DNA of 64,000 nt from Myxocyprinus asiaticus (taxonomy: Eukaryota > Chordata > Actinopteri > Cypriniformes > Catostomidae): assembly GCF_019703515.2 (NCBI RefSeq), contig NC_059348.1, forward strand, positions 20,231,656 to 20,295,655. Reading direction: 5' to 3'. Under the pieces are notes generated by a model that had not been told where the DNA came from, searched no databases, and saw only the letters and a program-made list of their open reading frames with translations. The translations under genes and the position numbers were made by a program. How positions within the stretch are numbered: the first letter of the stretch is position 1; the number at the start of each line of letters is the position of its first letter. Positions 23,107 through 35,534 of the stretch are shown here, in pieces.

Positions 23107-23999
23107 TAGGGTTGCAAAACTGAATTTTCAAAGTTGGAAACTTTCCATGGGAATTAATGGGAATAAACTGGAAAATTGCAAGTTAGCCTATAACAGGGAA
23201 CTTAAATGTAGTTTTAAAAAAAAAAACTTACTGCAGGCTACTTACTACAGCAGGACTACTGAAGCCACACTACTGCATTTGAGCCCAAGGACTACATCCA
23301 GTCCAAGTAAGTTTTGATGATATTACTAGGGTAAATATATTTTATCTATGGTATTAAAGTTTAACTAGCAAATACTAAATCAAAATGTGTTTATACATTA
23401 GGTTGCTAGCCAGTAAATCAGATATGCTAAATGTAAGCTAGCTAACACCATTTCATTGACAATTTAAGAGACTAGCTATCATGGTGCTAGCTAGCTCAAC
23501 TGTGATGCCGTTTCTTCTGCTAGCCAGTTTTCGGTCATCATACCGAATCGTTCATCATACAAGAACGTAGGTTATAGTTTGATTTAGCATGCTGATTGAG
23601 GAGTGTTCATCTATTCATCTAGCCTATTTCTATTAATTTGTCCAGCATCAATTGTAAAATATTTTCACTATTCCAGAATATTCCAAATGTTTAGCTAACT
23701 ATTTTTATATCTGTGCATGGCACTGCATTAGTGTTTTTTGCAAGCTTTTTTCTAATCTTATTCTACAGAACAATGCTACGTGCGCCATCTGATGTGTGGA
23801 TACATTTCACCTCAGCCAATGTAGAAGGAAAGGCTGTGTACATTTGCAAATACTGTGCAAAGACCTATGTTAAGAATGCCACAAAGATGAAGCAGCATAT
23901 CCCAAATTTTTTTCCAATATTTCCAAAATTCCCTAGCTTAACTTCCCATGGAAAGTTTCCGGAAATTTACCGGACATTTTCCGCCCCTTTGCAACCCTA
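23107..23999 (+). mobile_element. hAT deletion derivative with BED finger
   Basis: Terminal inverted repeats are TAGGGTTGCAAAACTGAATT at the left and, as complement, TAGGGTTGCAAAGGGGCGG at the right, with GGAAACTTTCCATGGGAA-type words mirrored inside each end. The flanks AATGTGAT and GGTACAAT match only 4 of 8, so the target duplication is decayed or wrong. The interior keeps only the first coding exon of a hAT transposase, joined almost directly to the right end. Confidence 0.75.
23773..23901 (+). pseudogene. hAT transposase BED-finger exon
   Basis: After an acceptor-like TTATTCTACAG, translation from 23773 gives MLRAPSDVWIHFTSANVEGK and then AVYICKYCAKTYVKNATKMK and QHI. This is the BED zinc finger, with C-x2-C, an aromatic lead-in and the N-x-T....H block. 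It would bind the transposon ends. The sequence then runs into terminal repeat, so the RNase H-like and dimerisation domains are lost. Confidence 0.7.
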
Positions 24000-25987
24000 G
24001 GTACAATTCGGTGTGCTGGTGAGTAGGAATGCCATGGTGTGAGTTTGTGATGGAAAGATTACCGTCTGAGAAAAAAAATTCTTTTTTTTACGATTATATG
24101 CAAATATCCTTATTATGCAACAGCACCGAGGCAAAAACAAAAAAAATCATATCGTCATCACAACTGAACGTGTTAGTGGACACATTTCTTAGGGATATAT
24201 GGACGCCAAGGACAGCTCTTCAAAAGAAAAAATGATAAAGGTACAGCAAATAAATAGTCTATTATAAGAGTTTAACAACCATGTAATGAATTACAAATTG
24301 AATTACTAAAATTAATTTATGCCTATCCAACATAGGGCACAACTCTTATCTGCATCCCGGAATGATGCACTTCAATGTAACGAGTGCTTGGAGTCGCATG
24401 GTGATCCTCGCTGCGCATCAAAAGTGCATGGAGATTAATGCTGGTGCACAACATGTAGTTCACAACATCCTACAGTTTTTCTTCTGCAGCAGTTAATTAA
24501 AGCAATCCGTTGTCCTTCAGACACCCCACCATACACTTTCGGCAACAGACTCCATGAAAATACTCTCCACAACACCTCACAATTAAACATGTGGACTATG
24601 TATAATAAAGGAAACATTGCTTTCAGCAGGCCATTTAAAATATAATGACTAGCATTGTGCTTTAAATAATGAGGATGATTTAAGACCCAACTTCTTGAAG
24701 TTTACCATGCTGATAACTACACGCAAATGCACCGCATGCTGTCAGCACGCTTAAACATTACAAAAAGTCACATTTTTAATTCATCACTAAAAGCACCATA
24801 GCTAAAAATATCAAACTCACTAGTTTGTTGTTGGATGACTTGTAGAACATCCTGTACCATTTGTCAGATGTGTACCTTTATATGACGTCTGTCTGCATGT
24901 TGTACATCTGTCATTTTTAGTTACCCTCATACATTCAAATGCTCCCAAGCAGCTGATTTAAATAGCTTTTTTGGTGGATGTGTCTGGAAGATCGAATTCC
25001 TCTGTTATATTTTGGAGTTCGTGTGTAATAATAAATCAAAAATTTGATTTGTATAGCACCTTTCATACATAAAATGCAGCTCAAAGTACTTCACAGTTGG
25101 AAGCCACAGTTTCACGTGAATTGAAAGTTCACGTTCAGTCTGTGATACCTGGCCAAGCTTCATGCAGATACCATCTGTAACTAGTAACAGCTGTATTAAC
25201 CACCCAGGCACAAGTGTTTTTCCCATTTATGTTTACAATATTGTACGGAAACACGAAAAAAATATTATATATTTAAATAAAAAAAATAATGTTTTTTTAA
25301 TCGTAGATTCTAAATTCTTATGGTTAAATTAACTGTGAAATTTTAATCGTGGTTAATAGTGAAACCATATAAATCGCGGTATCCCTACTGGTGAGCCTTT
25401 GTAATGTCCCCTGAACCACACAGAACAATACCGGATTTGAACAAGCATACTCATCTTAGTTTTCTATGGGGCTTCATTTTATCTTTCATTTAAATCAGCC
25501 CTCATGTTCTGCCAAACTAGAACTTGTTTAGTCGTATTCCACAAGCTAATCTCCATCAGGATCAGAAATTCCACTCCATACGCTATGGCTGAAGATCCGA
25601 GAGGTGGAGCAATATGGAGAGATAAGATTTAACTCATCTTCATCACCACAACTTTGTTGGAAACTTCTAAAACTACCTTGTAGGGGAAAGATAAAACATG
25701 CAATAAATTCTCTAAGCTTTAGTCCGAATCATTCACTGACAATAGATTATTCCAACTTCCTACACATGGGTTAAAGAAAACAACAGTGTGAAGAGGAATG
25801 CAAACAGCAAATATTTAAAGATTGACAATATGCAAATTGGTAATGCAAACAAAGCCCAAAGTATGCAACATAAAATAAAATACAAATTCACAAATGTATG
25901 CTATAGCCTAAATGTATTAGTAAATCCACTGTGTATTTACGAAACGGACATACATCGAAAAACTTGAGGCAAAAATTCATCCAGGAG
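24000..25987. other. No gene; hAT right-end fragment at 25290-25390
   Basis: Most of this stretch is unassigned. Bases 25290-25390 (TTTTAATCGTGGTTAATAGTG, ending GCGGTATCCCTA) resemble the right end of an ATTA-rich hAT element, with no left partner found. Bases 25040-25110 resemble a decayed repeat. Confidence 0.35.
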
Positions 25988-26533
25988 TTAAAGAGCACAT
26001 ATTATGGTTTTTAAACATGCCTAATTGTTTTAAAGGTCTCATACAATAGATTTACATGCATCCAAGGTCAAAAAACACTTTAATTTGCTCATAATTTAAA
26101 TTGCAGCATTACCTTTTTTTCCCAGTGTCAAAAACGACTCGTTCAATGATCCGTTCTAAAGGATTCATTCTAAACTCCTCCTTTCAGAGAGCCTACTCTG
26201 CTTTGATTGGTCAGATGTCCCAGTCTGTTGTGACTGGTCTACCGCTTAGTGTATTGTTTGAGGGCGGGTCAAAGCTGTTCGCAAGCAGCCAATGAAGACC
26301 AGAGGCAGGTTGTTTGTTACCAAATTACGTAGATTAGTACAGGAAGTAAGTCTGGAATTACTAACGACTCGTTTCAGGTGTTCCGAATCGGTTCTTTCTT
26401 TTGGAAGTCAATAACTCCATTTGTCGTGCACTTTGATTTTTGAAATTTCGCAGACTTTTTTACATTCACAAACAGCTATATAACACACTACATGAAAGGT
26501 AATATTTGAAAAACCATAACAGGTGCTCTTTAA
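25988..26533. mobile_element. TTAA-flanked MITE (538 bp)
   Basis: TTAA lies at 25988-25991 and 26530-26533. Inverted ends read AGAGCACATATTATGGTTTT on the left and, as complement, AGAGCACCTGTTATGGTTTT on the right. This terminus is, from memory, widespread in cyprinid genomes and is assigned to Kolobok-type MITEs. The interior has no coding capacity and includes GAGTCGTTT/AACGACTC words mirrored about its centre. Confidence 0.75.
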
Positions 26534-28309
26534 AAGAGGTCACAAAGTTTGTCGCCAAGTTAAGATGAAATCTAAAAATCCAAAAGGATGCCTTGTGAAA
26601 ATTACCATCACCCCTGGGTAGAAAAAAAACAAAAACAAAATGAAAGCAACCCAGCAGAGCCATAGCACATTATCCCTACTTCCCAGACAGCTTTGTAGTT
26701 ACTTTGAACCACAGTCAGGGTGTGTGCTGGATGACTAATCTCTGCTTTTGTGGCATCTTTCTAGGAAGGCCTGTTCAGCCATGTGAACCAGACTGGCACC
26801 AAGGCATGGTGTGTGAAAGTGCGTGTGAGTGTATTTGACAGGTGTGGTTTAAGAGGGGACATGAGGCGAGAGGATTACTGACCTCAAGTGAAGAGTGGAG
26901 GGGATGTGGTGACCCAGGTGTATCCTAAGGTCATCACACAAATCAACAATCCCTAGAGTGATGGCACCCTGCTGTGTTACCCTGGAAGGCAATGAGACAG
27001 TCAGGGCAACAGACTGTCAGCAATGTGCTATAAATGACAGACATGGCACAAATATGAGGTGATTTGTGCAGGGTTACTGAAAGAAATGACAGCACATGGA
27101 TTTTCCCGCTTGACAGAAATGCAAGGGATATTTACAGAAAATTACACTTCTTTTAAGTTCTGATTATGTCAGAGTCATGGTGCAGTTGCATGTGCTCCAG
27201 ACATGTTGAATTGTAGTACTCATGTGGGTGACATGTCCCAATCACATTCCTTTTCTGTGCACAAGAATTGCTTCAATTTACAGTATAATAAAGCAAAAAT
27301 AAAAAAAATGGGCCACTTGCGGGTATTTTACAGATCACTGAAATGACTGCATCAGCAGAGCTCATTGTTCTTTCAATAATGGATGCCTGTCATTCACATG
27401 ACTCCATCCTCTGTGCTGTCGCTTGGGCTGCTGTAGTTCAAGCAATGGCCACTGGAGGCAGTAGAGCAGGACAAATGAGGATCAATGAACAACAGTGAGC
27501 CTCGAAGAGTGTTACACAGTTTACAGAGCATGAACGACTGAGTTTTCCAGAAACTTCACACATTTTAAGATGAAAGTTCAGTAGATAATCCTGTAATTCT
27601 CAGTGTCCAGAATTTCTTCTCAACATGCAATTTAGTAATCACTGAATGAGATATTAATAAAATAAAGTGTGATTAGTATGCACTTCAGCATACGAAAAAG
27701 CTGTACATTTAAAATGTGGCCCGTTCCATCCAAAACAAAATGGTGCTCTGGACCAGAGAATGTTTTAACAATATGTAGTGATTTCCATACCAGACAAACA
27801 CACATAGGTGTGTGCGTGTTAAACACACAATTGAGCTCATGGGCTCTGTGTGTTTACTCTACTGATTTAAGCCAGTGCATTAAAGACACAGCAAGCCAAG
27901 TGAGCAGACAGTCAGCTAGTAGGTAGTCAGGGTAAGAGAGACACAAAATGAAGGATAAAGACTTCCAGGCACAGAATAAAATCACTAACTAGCTTATTTT
28001 ATTTAGCCTTTTAGTTTTTACTAATTGGTTTGTCACTGTATATACTGTATGTATACTTTAACATTTTAACCGTGTGTATGTCAGTGGCTGCAGGAGTGTG
28101 ACTTTTGTGAATGCATTTTTGACCGTGTGGATTGCTATCATACAAACAAGAGTTCATGTCTGTGTGAGCGTATGTGTGTGTGGGTGTGAGCTGGGCTATT
28201 GCATCATATCCTGCGCTGTATTATATGGCACAAGGCTGATGATCTTGTCAATCTGTAACCTGCCTTCACTTCTGATGTGGTGTTGAAATGTACACTGTAA
28301 TACTGAGAG
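26534..28309. other. Probable single-copy DNA, no gene
   Basis: No transposon ends or coding motifs were recognised. Base composition is more even than in surrounding repeats (for example 26750-27020). A GT-rich patch lies at 28100-28190. It could hold conserved non-coding sequence, which cannot be judged without alignment. Confidence 0.35.
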
Positions 28310-30892
28310 TAGGCATGTGATGGTATAACATGTTCACATCATGATAATTGCTGAAACTGTTATAACGGTATACGGTATTATCACAGTATTGAATTACATT
28401 ACAAAAACGAGCTGAAAGATAAACAAACTTTATTGTTGCTCTCTTAATAACAAGTTTAATTACTTTTGCAATACCATACTTGCCTTTAAGGGTGGTTTCA
28501 CATATAGTCAGTTTTAAATGAACCAAACCCAGTTCAGTTAAAGTGAACCAGTAAGGGAACCAGCTGTAAATGCCCTCAGTGCTTTTTTGTGTTCACATTT
28601 AAGTGGACTTAAAAGAGGACCCAGTTTATTTTTTGGTCCTTTTAGCATTTATGTGGTCTCAGAACCCTTGTTTGTTCACACCACAACTCCTTAAGAACTC
28701 AGACCTCATGGCTGTAAAGATTATGAAATTTGGCTAGCAATAACTTGTAAAATTATAATTGTAATTATGGTGATAAATTGTCATATTTCTTAAAGTGTAT
28801 GTATGCTTAATATGTATGTACACAAACACCTTAAGAAGTAATTTATTCATATTTAGCTTGGAATCATTTAATAAAATAGAGCTATTTTATTTATTTAAGG
28901 CTTTGAAAAATTACTGAATTGTTTATTACATAAACATATTGCACAGGGATAGAATGACATGAAAAGTTATTTTAAAATGTTAAAACATTTCCAAATACTT
29001 AAAACATGTCTCGTTTTGGTAAACTTTACATTTACACTGTTATTTATGAAACCCTGATGGCCCAGCCAATTATATTATATTATGCAATATTATATTTCTG
29101 TCGTATATTCTTCACTTTCACACCTTATGTTAAGGCTCTCCAATAAAACCCACAAGCCCTTATTCCGCATGAAGGAAAACATTTGAGATTCTGCATGAAT
29201 TAGAAAATGTTTCTTCATTTATCACCACCACAGAAATGGAGCAAGCGTCTCCTACTCCAGGTACGAACCAAGAACATTACACAAACGTTAAATTAAAGTG
29301 AAACTATCAAAATCCTTGCTTGTATTTTCGCAGGAGTTTGATGCGAACCTCCGCAACCATAACGCGCATCAGGGCGCTTCACGCGCTGCTCTGCTATGAC
29401 TACTATAATTAGTACATGTGTCTTTGTTCAATAAAACATATTTAATTGATCTTAATAGAACTGTACATCTCTGAATGCATTGTATTTTTATATAAATAAT
29501 ACTGTATTTAGAGCCAACATTCATAAATTCAAACATGGATCATGGTAGATTAGTTGTATTACCAACATAAAAATACGATAAATCATGGTTTTCTCAATGT
29601 ACAGCCTCAGGTTACTTCAATTCATTGAAAACAATAGTAATATATTCCTAACGTAATCTCTTAACTGTCACGCTATATTCCAATGCAGCCTGGTTAAACC
29701 CTCAAGTTTTCATTTGCACAGAACACTGAAGAAAGATATTTGAGTTGGTTTTGTGAGGAGTTTAAATAGTTTTCATCAGCAACTCTGTCATCTCCATAGA
29801 AACACAATACACAGCTCGTCATCATTACTGGAGTAAGGTAGCCTGTCAGGGCCAAACTTGTTTGGTATTACACGAATGGAAAAATCAAGCGAGCCCGGAG
29901 CACTTTGTGTTCACAATGCACATTATTAGCGAACCAAATCACAGGCTGCAAGCGAACCATACTCAGACCACCTCCCGAGATGGTCTTGGTTCGGTTCGCT
30001 TTAAAGGGGTCTGAGATCGTTTGGAGTGTTCACATATTGGCCAAAAATCCTGTGAACCACACTCAGAAACAAAACAAAATTAATATTGAAATCTTCATCG
30101 TGCCACATTCCAATTATTAATTACAGGACTTAATATTATCTGATTTCAACTGTATTTTATTTGTTACTACGAGACGTAGACATTACTGTTTAGCTAGCAG
30201 ATTTTTAACGAACTACCCTCTGGCCACTTGAAAGCAAGCTCCACATTACCCCTATTCACAAACATATTTAGCATTTTACTGCTCACTGCAGGCTCTGAGT
30301 ATTGCTTATCTGCGTTGCTCCGCAATCACGTCAAACTTAAATAATTCTTAGTACACTTGTATTGCTGAAAATATTTTGTTAGAAAATTCCATTGACTTTT
30401 CCAAAACTTTCAGTGTTAACTTGTTTTTCCATAACATTTCCAGGCCTGGAAAACACAATTTCTAAATTCCATGACATTTCCAGGATTTCCATGACCGTCC
30501 GAACACTGGCAAACATGTTGAAGGTGTTCTTGCGTTTCACTGGCACTTTTCTGCAGCATGCAAAGGGAACCTATTACTCCCTCGGCATTTTTACTGAACC
30601 CAAAATACTTCCACTCTACCGACTTAACCCTACTAGAAGCCAGATAAGGGTCAGCTGCGTTCTTCTTTCAGCCATGCTTCTAGTCCATGCTGGTTTGTTT
30701 ACATCAGAGTATGTCATTTGTGCCGCATACACGCAGTGTTGTAAATCTCGATTCGTTGTTGGAATAAAAACTACTGTGCAATCAGACAAATTAAAACAGT
30801 TCGGCTAAAAGATTTTTTCTAGAATTATCTATGGTATTTTGAAGGGCCCACGATAACATTATTGTGTATGTTATTCACCGTGATACACCCTA
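28310..30892. mobile_element. Composite hAT-like element
   Basis: The left end TAGGCATGTGATGGTATAAC at 28310 pairs with the complement of the right end, TAGGGTGTATCACGGTGAAT, ending at 30892. The inverted repeats are imperfect and no 8-bp duplication is evident, so pairing is moderate. Inside lies another repeat, 28490-30070, whose ends look inverted (TTTCACATATAGTCAG against CCAATATGTGAACAC). That inner repeat carries the CTCCCGAGATGGTCT word shared with 10020 and copy B of a dispersed repeat (29120-29250, minus). Confidence 0.5.
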
Positions 30893-33165
30893 TAACCGAA
30901 TGCAGCCACATGCCAAACTGAGAGAGAGAGAGATGGACAGAGAAATTGACACAAAGTGTGAGAACTATAAAACATCTCATGCCATCTTGTCAATCTTAAA
31001 TAATTGTTTGTCTTCAATCACACTCTCTCAAGGACCACATTAAGAGAGCTCCAGGAAGGCTCGTCACCACTGACATGTCCTTGAGGTGGGGCACTGTAAG
31101 GCGATGCTGCTCCATTTGAAATAGTAGACATAGAAACGGAGTGATGAGTGGGCACGGGCGACACACAGGAAGCGACAGATAGAGGGGTTAAAATAACATT
31201 GTGCTGCAAGCTCCTTCCTCTTACCTCCATGCAGAGCACCAGAGCTGTTGGTCTTGGCTCTTTAGTCTCTCCAGGCATGTGCAACACCACTACACATAAA
31301 GCACGCTTACTGCTATTTCAGCACACACAGACACACACTTCCTATGAGGTAAAAATAGCCACACTTCCTCTGATGGAACTTAACCCCCCAACCTCTGTGA
31401 GCAGCCACCCCTCTGTTCTGACAAAAGCATTCATGCATGAATCCATATCAACAGTCAGCGCTGGCATGAACAACCCTAATCGGGTTTACTGCCTCATTAT
31501 AAAAGACACTCCAAGACCACCGCTGTACCAGAACCAAAATCCCAACAAGATTTCCTCGATTCAAAATTCAATTTCTAAGCCAGGAGACATGAAAAGCAAT
31601 GTATGCAGTCACACACACACACACACACACACACGCACGCACGCACGCACGTTTAAGTAGGTGTATATCTGAACTGCTCCACCTCCAGATAAAAATCTAA
31701 ATGTGTCGGTAATGAACTCTGTTCTAATTATAGAGCCATTTGACTAAGATGGGAGCAGTGCAGAGCAGATAAGCATACAGTAATTACACTCAGCCTGACA
31801 TAATTTTCTTCCCAACACACAGTACTAAATGCTAAAGGCATACACAGATGTTTTTCCTGAATGCTAAACATCTTGTGAAGACGTGCCAGACACTCAGACA
31901 GACAGCCACATACATGCACTGAGCTTACCTCAGCTTAGAATTGCACTGTGCAGTCTTTGTGACGTGTTTTGGGAAAACATTACTCTCATCGGTCAGATAT
32001 CTTGGACTGATGTGATTGCCTCCCGTTTATGAAGGAAACAGTTGACCACAATGTGTTTTATAATACGCCTTCTTCACAAACCACACTCCCCATTATGGCC
32101 TACAATAACACTACAAGCACACCCTTGGGTATGTTTTTGCAATGAAGGATTCCAGTACATCTAAATTTGGTAAAAGCCAGACCTCAAAGCCACTACACAG
32201 GGGGCTACATGGGGAGGTAGGTCAAGGCTGCGGACCACACAGAGGGTGCTTGATTCTGGGGAACAGAGTCCATAGAGTAATAAGATACAGAACGCTCACT
32301 TTCATTCTCCATTTCACCCTCCACACAGTTAATGATGGATGGGACAAAGTGAGAGAGCCGTGTGGCATGTGTGCAGTGCAGTGAAACACAAGGGCGCACA
32401 CACATAGACACACAACTGTGCTTGCTGCAAATGCCTGCTCTCTCACAGCTTAAGTTAGCACCATTTCATTCAAGAACATAAGATCACTACAGTACAAAAG
32501 ACAATACACACATATACTCAGACAAACAGACACACAAAAAGTAAAAATCGTATTCAGGCACAGCACACCTTTATGATGACATGAGCACAAAGCAGTGTGT
32601 GGTCTTACCAGCTGTCCGCTCCGTGAGAGGACTGTTGGTCACTTTGGTTAACAGGCAGTGTGTGTGCACGTGACACAGCAATAGGTTCACACACAGCACA
32701 CAGGCAGGGTGTCTGTGCAGTGACTGGCTTCACAGGCAGCTAAGTCCATCACACCATCATGCACATCTCCGTCCATGGGGATCCAGAGTTACTGTAAGAC
32801 ACATACACATTGTCACACACCGAGTTCATGTTTACATATCCCTGTCAATTTGAAGAGTATTATACAATTAAATAGCCTATGTTTTTGCATTATGTTTCTT
32901 AAGATTCCTCTCGTAACTGTCAAAACATTTTTCTTGCATAACATCTTCAGATTCTGATATGTGAGTGTTTTAAGATCCACTTGTATTCTAATAGGCATCT
33001 ACCTCTCTCTCGATATTCTTTTATGTTTTGCATTAATTATATTTACTGAAATGTTAAAACTGGGTTTTGCAAGTATACGACTGTTAAGAGATATTTCCTG
33101 TATGTCTCTCAAGAAAAATTAAATGTGGTTTATTTGGTTTAGAAAAAAGAGCTGAGATGCTTGAG
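30893..33165. other. Probable single-copy DNA with (CA)n
   Basis: No transposon ends were recognised. A (CA)n(CG/CA)n microsatellite occupies 31610-31650. Several short open frames exist; one minus-strand frame ending at 31018 has a composition that could be coding (see findings). Otherwise nothing is assigned. Confidence 0.35.
31610..31650. repeat. (CA)n/(GCAC)n microsatellite
   Basis: A CA run continues into alternating GCAC units. Confidence 0.95.
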
Positions 33166-33774
33166 CAGGGTCCGAAATAAACACCCGGCAAGCACCAAAT
33201 GCAGGTACATTTTCCATTTGGCCTCTGAATTTTGCAGTGTCAAAGGCCACTCTGGTGGGTGGTTTTTGCTTTGATCAGTTTACTGTATGTCAGCTTGTAA
33301 AATAATTGTACATGTTCCAGTTTTGTCATCAAGGGGGATCTGTAGACCTACAGCCAGTAAGGTGGCAGGCGTTTACATAGAACGGCTCTTATTCGCTAGT
33401 CCCGCTGCTCATCGATAGTCTCAACATTGTCCCCACAGGAGCGTGGTGAGGGAAGGTGTATTCAGTGCTTTAAATCGCATCATTGTTTAATCCAGACTTC
33501 AAATAATGACTGCACGCATTCATTGTGGCAATTCTGTGGCTGGGTAAGCAAACATTTAATAAATCAACACTGTTTGCATACTTTGGACATTTGAAAATGA
33601 AATTGGCATTTGTCCAACTGTAATCGCGCATTTTTAAGATGACATCATTGGTCGTGTATGGAAAAATAATAGTAGAAAATACACAAAGGTTTTGTATATC
33701 ATAAACTCGCCCTGAATCGGCAGCTCTCTGGTGTGGTGAGTGGGGGGCTGAGCGGATTTCTTCCAGTGGACATA

Positions 33775-35000
33775 TAGGGCTCTATTTCCGTGAGCGCGCA
33801 AAGCACAGTGCTACGCGCATCAGCCGTGCGCAACATCTTATCCATTTTTCGTGACAGCGGCAATTCTAATCACAATTTTTGTGCCAGCACAAAGCACAAG
33901 TGGCTATGGGTGGGAGTGTTTGCGCTATTGTGGGAGTATTATATGGTAATGAAGTGGCGCAAAGCGCAATTTGCTATTTTCCTGAGAAATAGGTAGTTGT
34001 GCTAAGACGTTTGAAAACCACGTCTTAACTTGGTGCAAAGTTTAAACTCAGTTCCTGCATTTGCAGTTTGGAGATTTCACCAGCAGGTGCTAATAAAGTT
34101 AATGTCCAAACTCTGAAAATATTGTGGAACATCAAATTAGGTCCCTGACAAACAGAGTTTATATAAGTCTTATATGAAAGAAAAAAAAAATAAATATGTA
34201 TAGAGATCTATAGGTCATGGTATATTTTAAAAATGTTATTATGTCTAAATTTACAATTGTATTTATGGTCTAATTTGTAAGTCTAAAGGTACTTTTCCAC
34301 CTGTTGTTATTGAGTGATTTTTTTGAGTCACTGCAAAACAGGCTGGTGGAAGAAGTTGGAGGTTAAATGTTTGGAATTGGTAGGCTATGATTTTTTTACC
34401 ACTTTGTTATTTTGATTATATTTTCATTTAGTTTGTAGTGTAATTTCAATGTAGAAATATTTTTGATTTATTTTTATAGTGTTTCAATAAATTAATTTCT
34501 CAAAATCACAGGTTATAGAAGTGAGGTACGTGCTGATACAATCACTGTTAATGCTAGCCATGATTTGTGTGTCAGTAGATGAAAATGATTCATAATACTT
34601 ACATTCTCTGTAATTTAACGGAGCCTACATCCAAATTCTGACAAGAATCACATTTTCCATGCGTATAAAAGGAGCGTGTCACCGTTGTAGAAATATGCCA
34701 GAGGATTCAGTTAATGCACAACATTTTTTAATTTTCAATTCTTCTAATTCACTGCATACAGACCATTTACACTACCAACTTCTTATGAAAGTGCTGTCTT
34801 GGTTTATATCGCTGGTGCTTGAGGGAACAAACTATAGCCTATAATAGGATGCAGACGGTGGAATAATAACTGGAGAAAACCTCAGAATTATATTGCACTT
34901 AATCCAGCCCGTTTGCGCGTTGCACGTGCGATTTCGTCAAACCTACTTGCGCCTAGACTTAGCGCATGCTTGCACAACATGCATTCTTCCAGTGATGCAG
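33775..35000. mobile_element. Probable Harbinger-type MITE remnant
   Basis: Left sequence AGGGCTCTATTTCCGTGAGC leads into GCGCAAAGCGC-rich DNA. The right part (34905-34975) has the complementary GCGCATGC / GCGCCTAGACTTAGCGC character. This GCGC-rich inverted composition resembles cyprinid Harbinger non-autonomous elements, from memory. Exact ends and the 3-bp duplication were not resolved. The open frame over 34913-35335 has no family motif. Confidence 0.35.
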
Positions 35001-35414
35001 ACAGAAAACCTGACAAAAATACTCAGACATTGTTTCCTGTATTACTATTAAGCGCCACAGCAACACTGCTGCTGAAACTACATCGTGAGACAAAAAAAAA
35101 ACAACAAAAAAAACACGCTACCAGTAGACCGATCCCCAAACAAATTAGTCTTTTGAATCTACTGCGACAGTGTGATCAGATTCCCACACAAATTACTCTT
35201 GAGCTGGCTCTTTTTAGTGAATCAAAAAGAATTATTTATCCCTTGGAAATGACTGATTTAATAGACTCACTCCAAGTAAACCAAGAACTCTTACCGTGTT
35301 ATATGTACTTATGTACTGTTATATGTACATCATGAGACTCAAAGTTATTAGCTGGTCATTCATATGACAACATGTAGTTTAAAATACAAATGTAGTTTTG
35401 TTGTAATAAGTGAA

Positions 35415-35534
35415 TGTGGCAAGGAGGAGGGCGGGGCCGGGACGTGATGACGCACTCTCTCCTCATCTTGATTAGCCTGATTAGGGGCCAGGCGTGCGTC
35501 ATCACGGCCCGACCCCGCCCTCCTCCTTGCCACA
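35415..35534. mobile_element. Palindrome of two inverted LTR starts
   Basis: A 120-bp insertion begins TGTGGCAAGGAGGAGGGCGG and ends with its near-perfect inverse (CCGCCCTCCTCCTTGCCACA), so both ends are LTR-like 5' starts facing inward. Arms match over about 41 bases with roughly three mismatches. A perfect 5-bp duplication GTGAA flanks it (35410-35414 and 35535-35539). The right arm continues, on the minus strand, into more LTR-type sequence (GGCCCCTAATCAGGCTAATC), related to the LTRs at 11337 and 37287. Confidence 0.85.

Noticed and set aside
30392..30808. 138-residue open frame on + strand
   Set aside because: It overlaps a decayed repeat end (TTTCCATGACCGTCC); composition and lack of motifs suggest chance.
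31148..31660. 170-residue open frame on + strand
   Set aside because: It ends in a (CA)n-encoded HTHTHTH tail and has no domain; probably incidental.
34913..35335. 140-residue open frame on + strand
   Set aside because: It sits within a composite transposon, with a Lys-rich low-complexity patch and no family motif.
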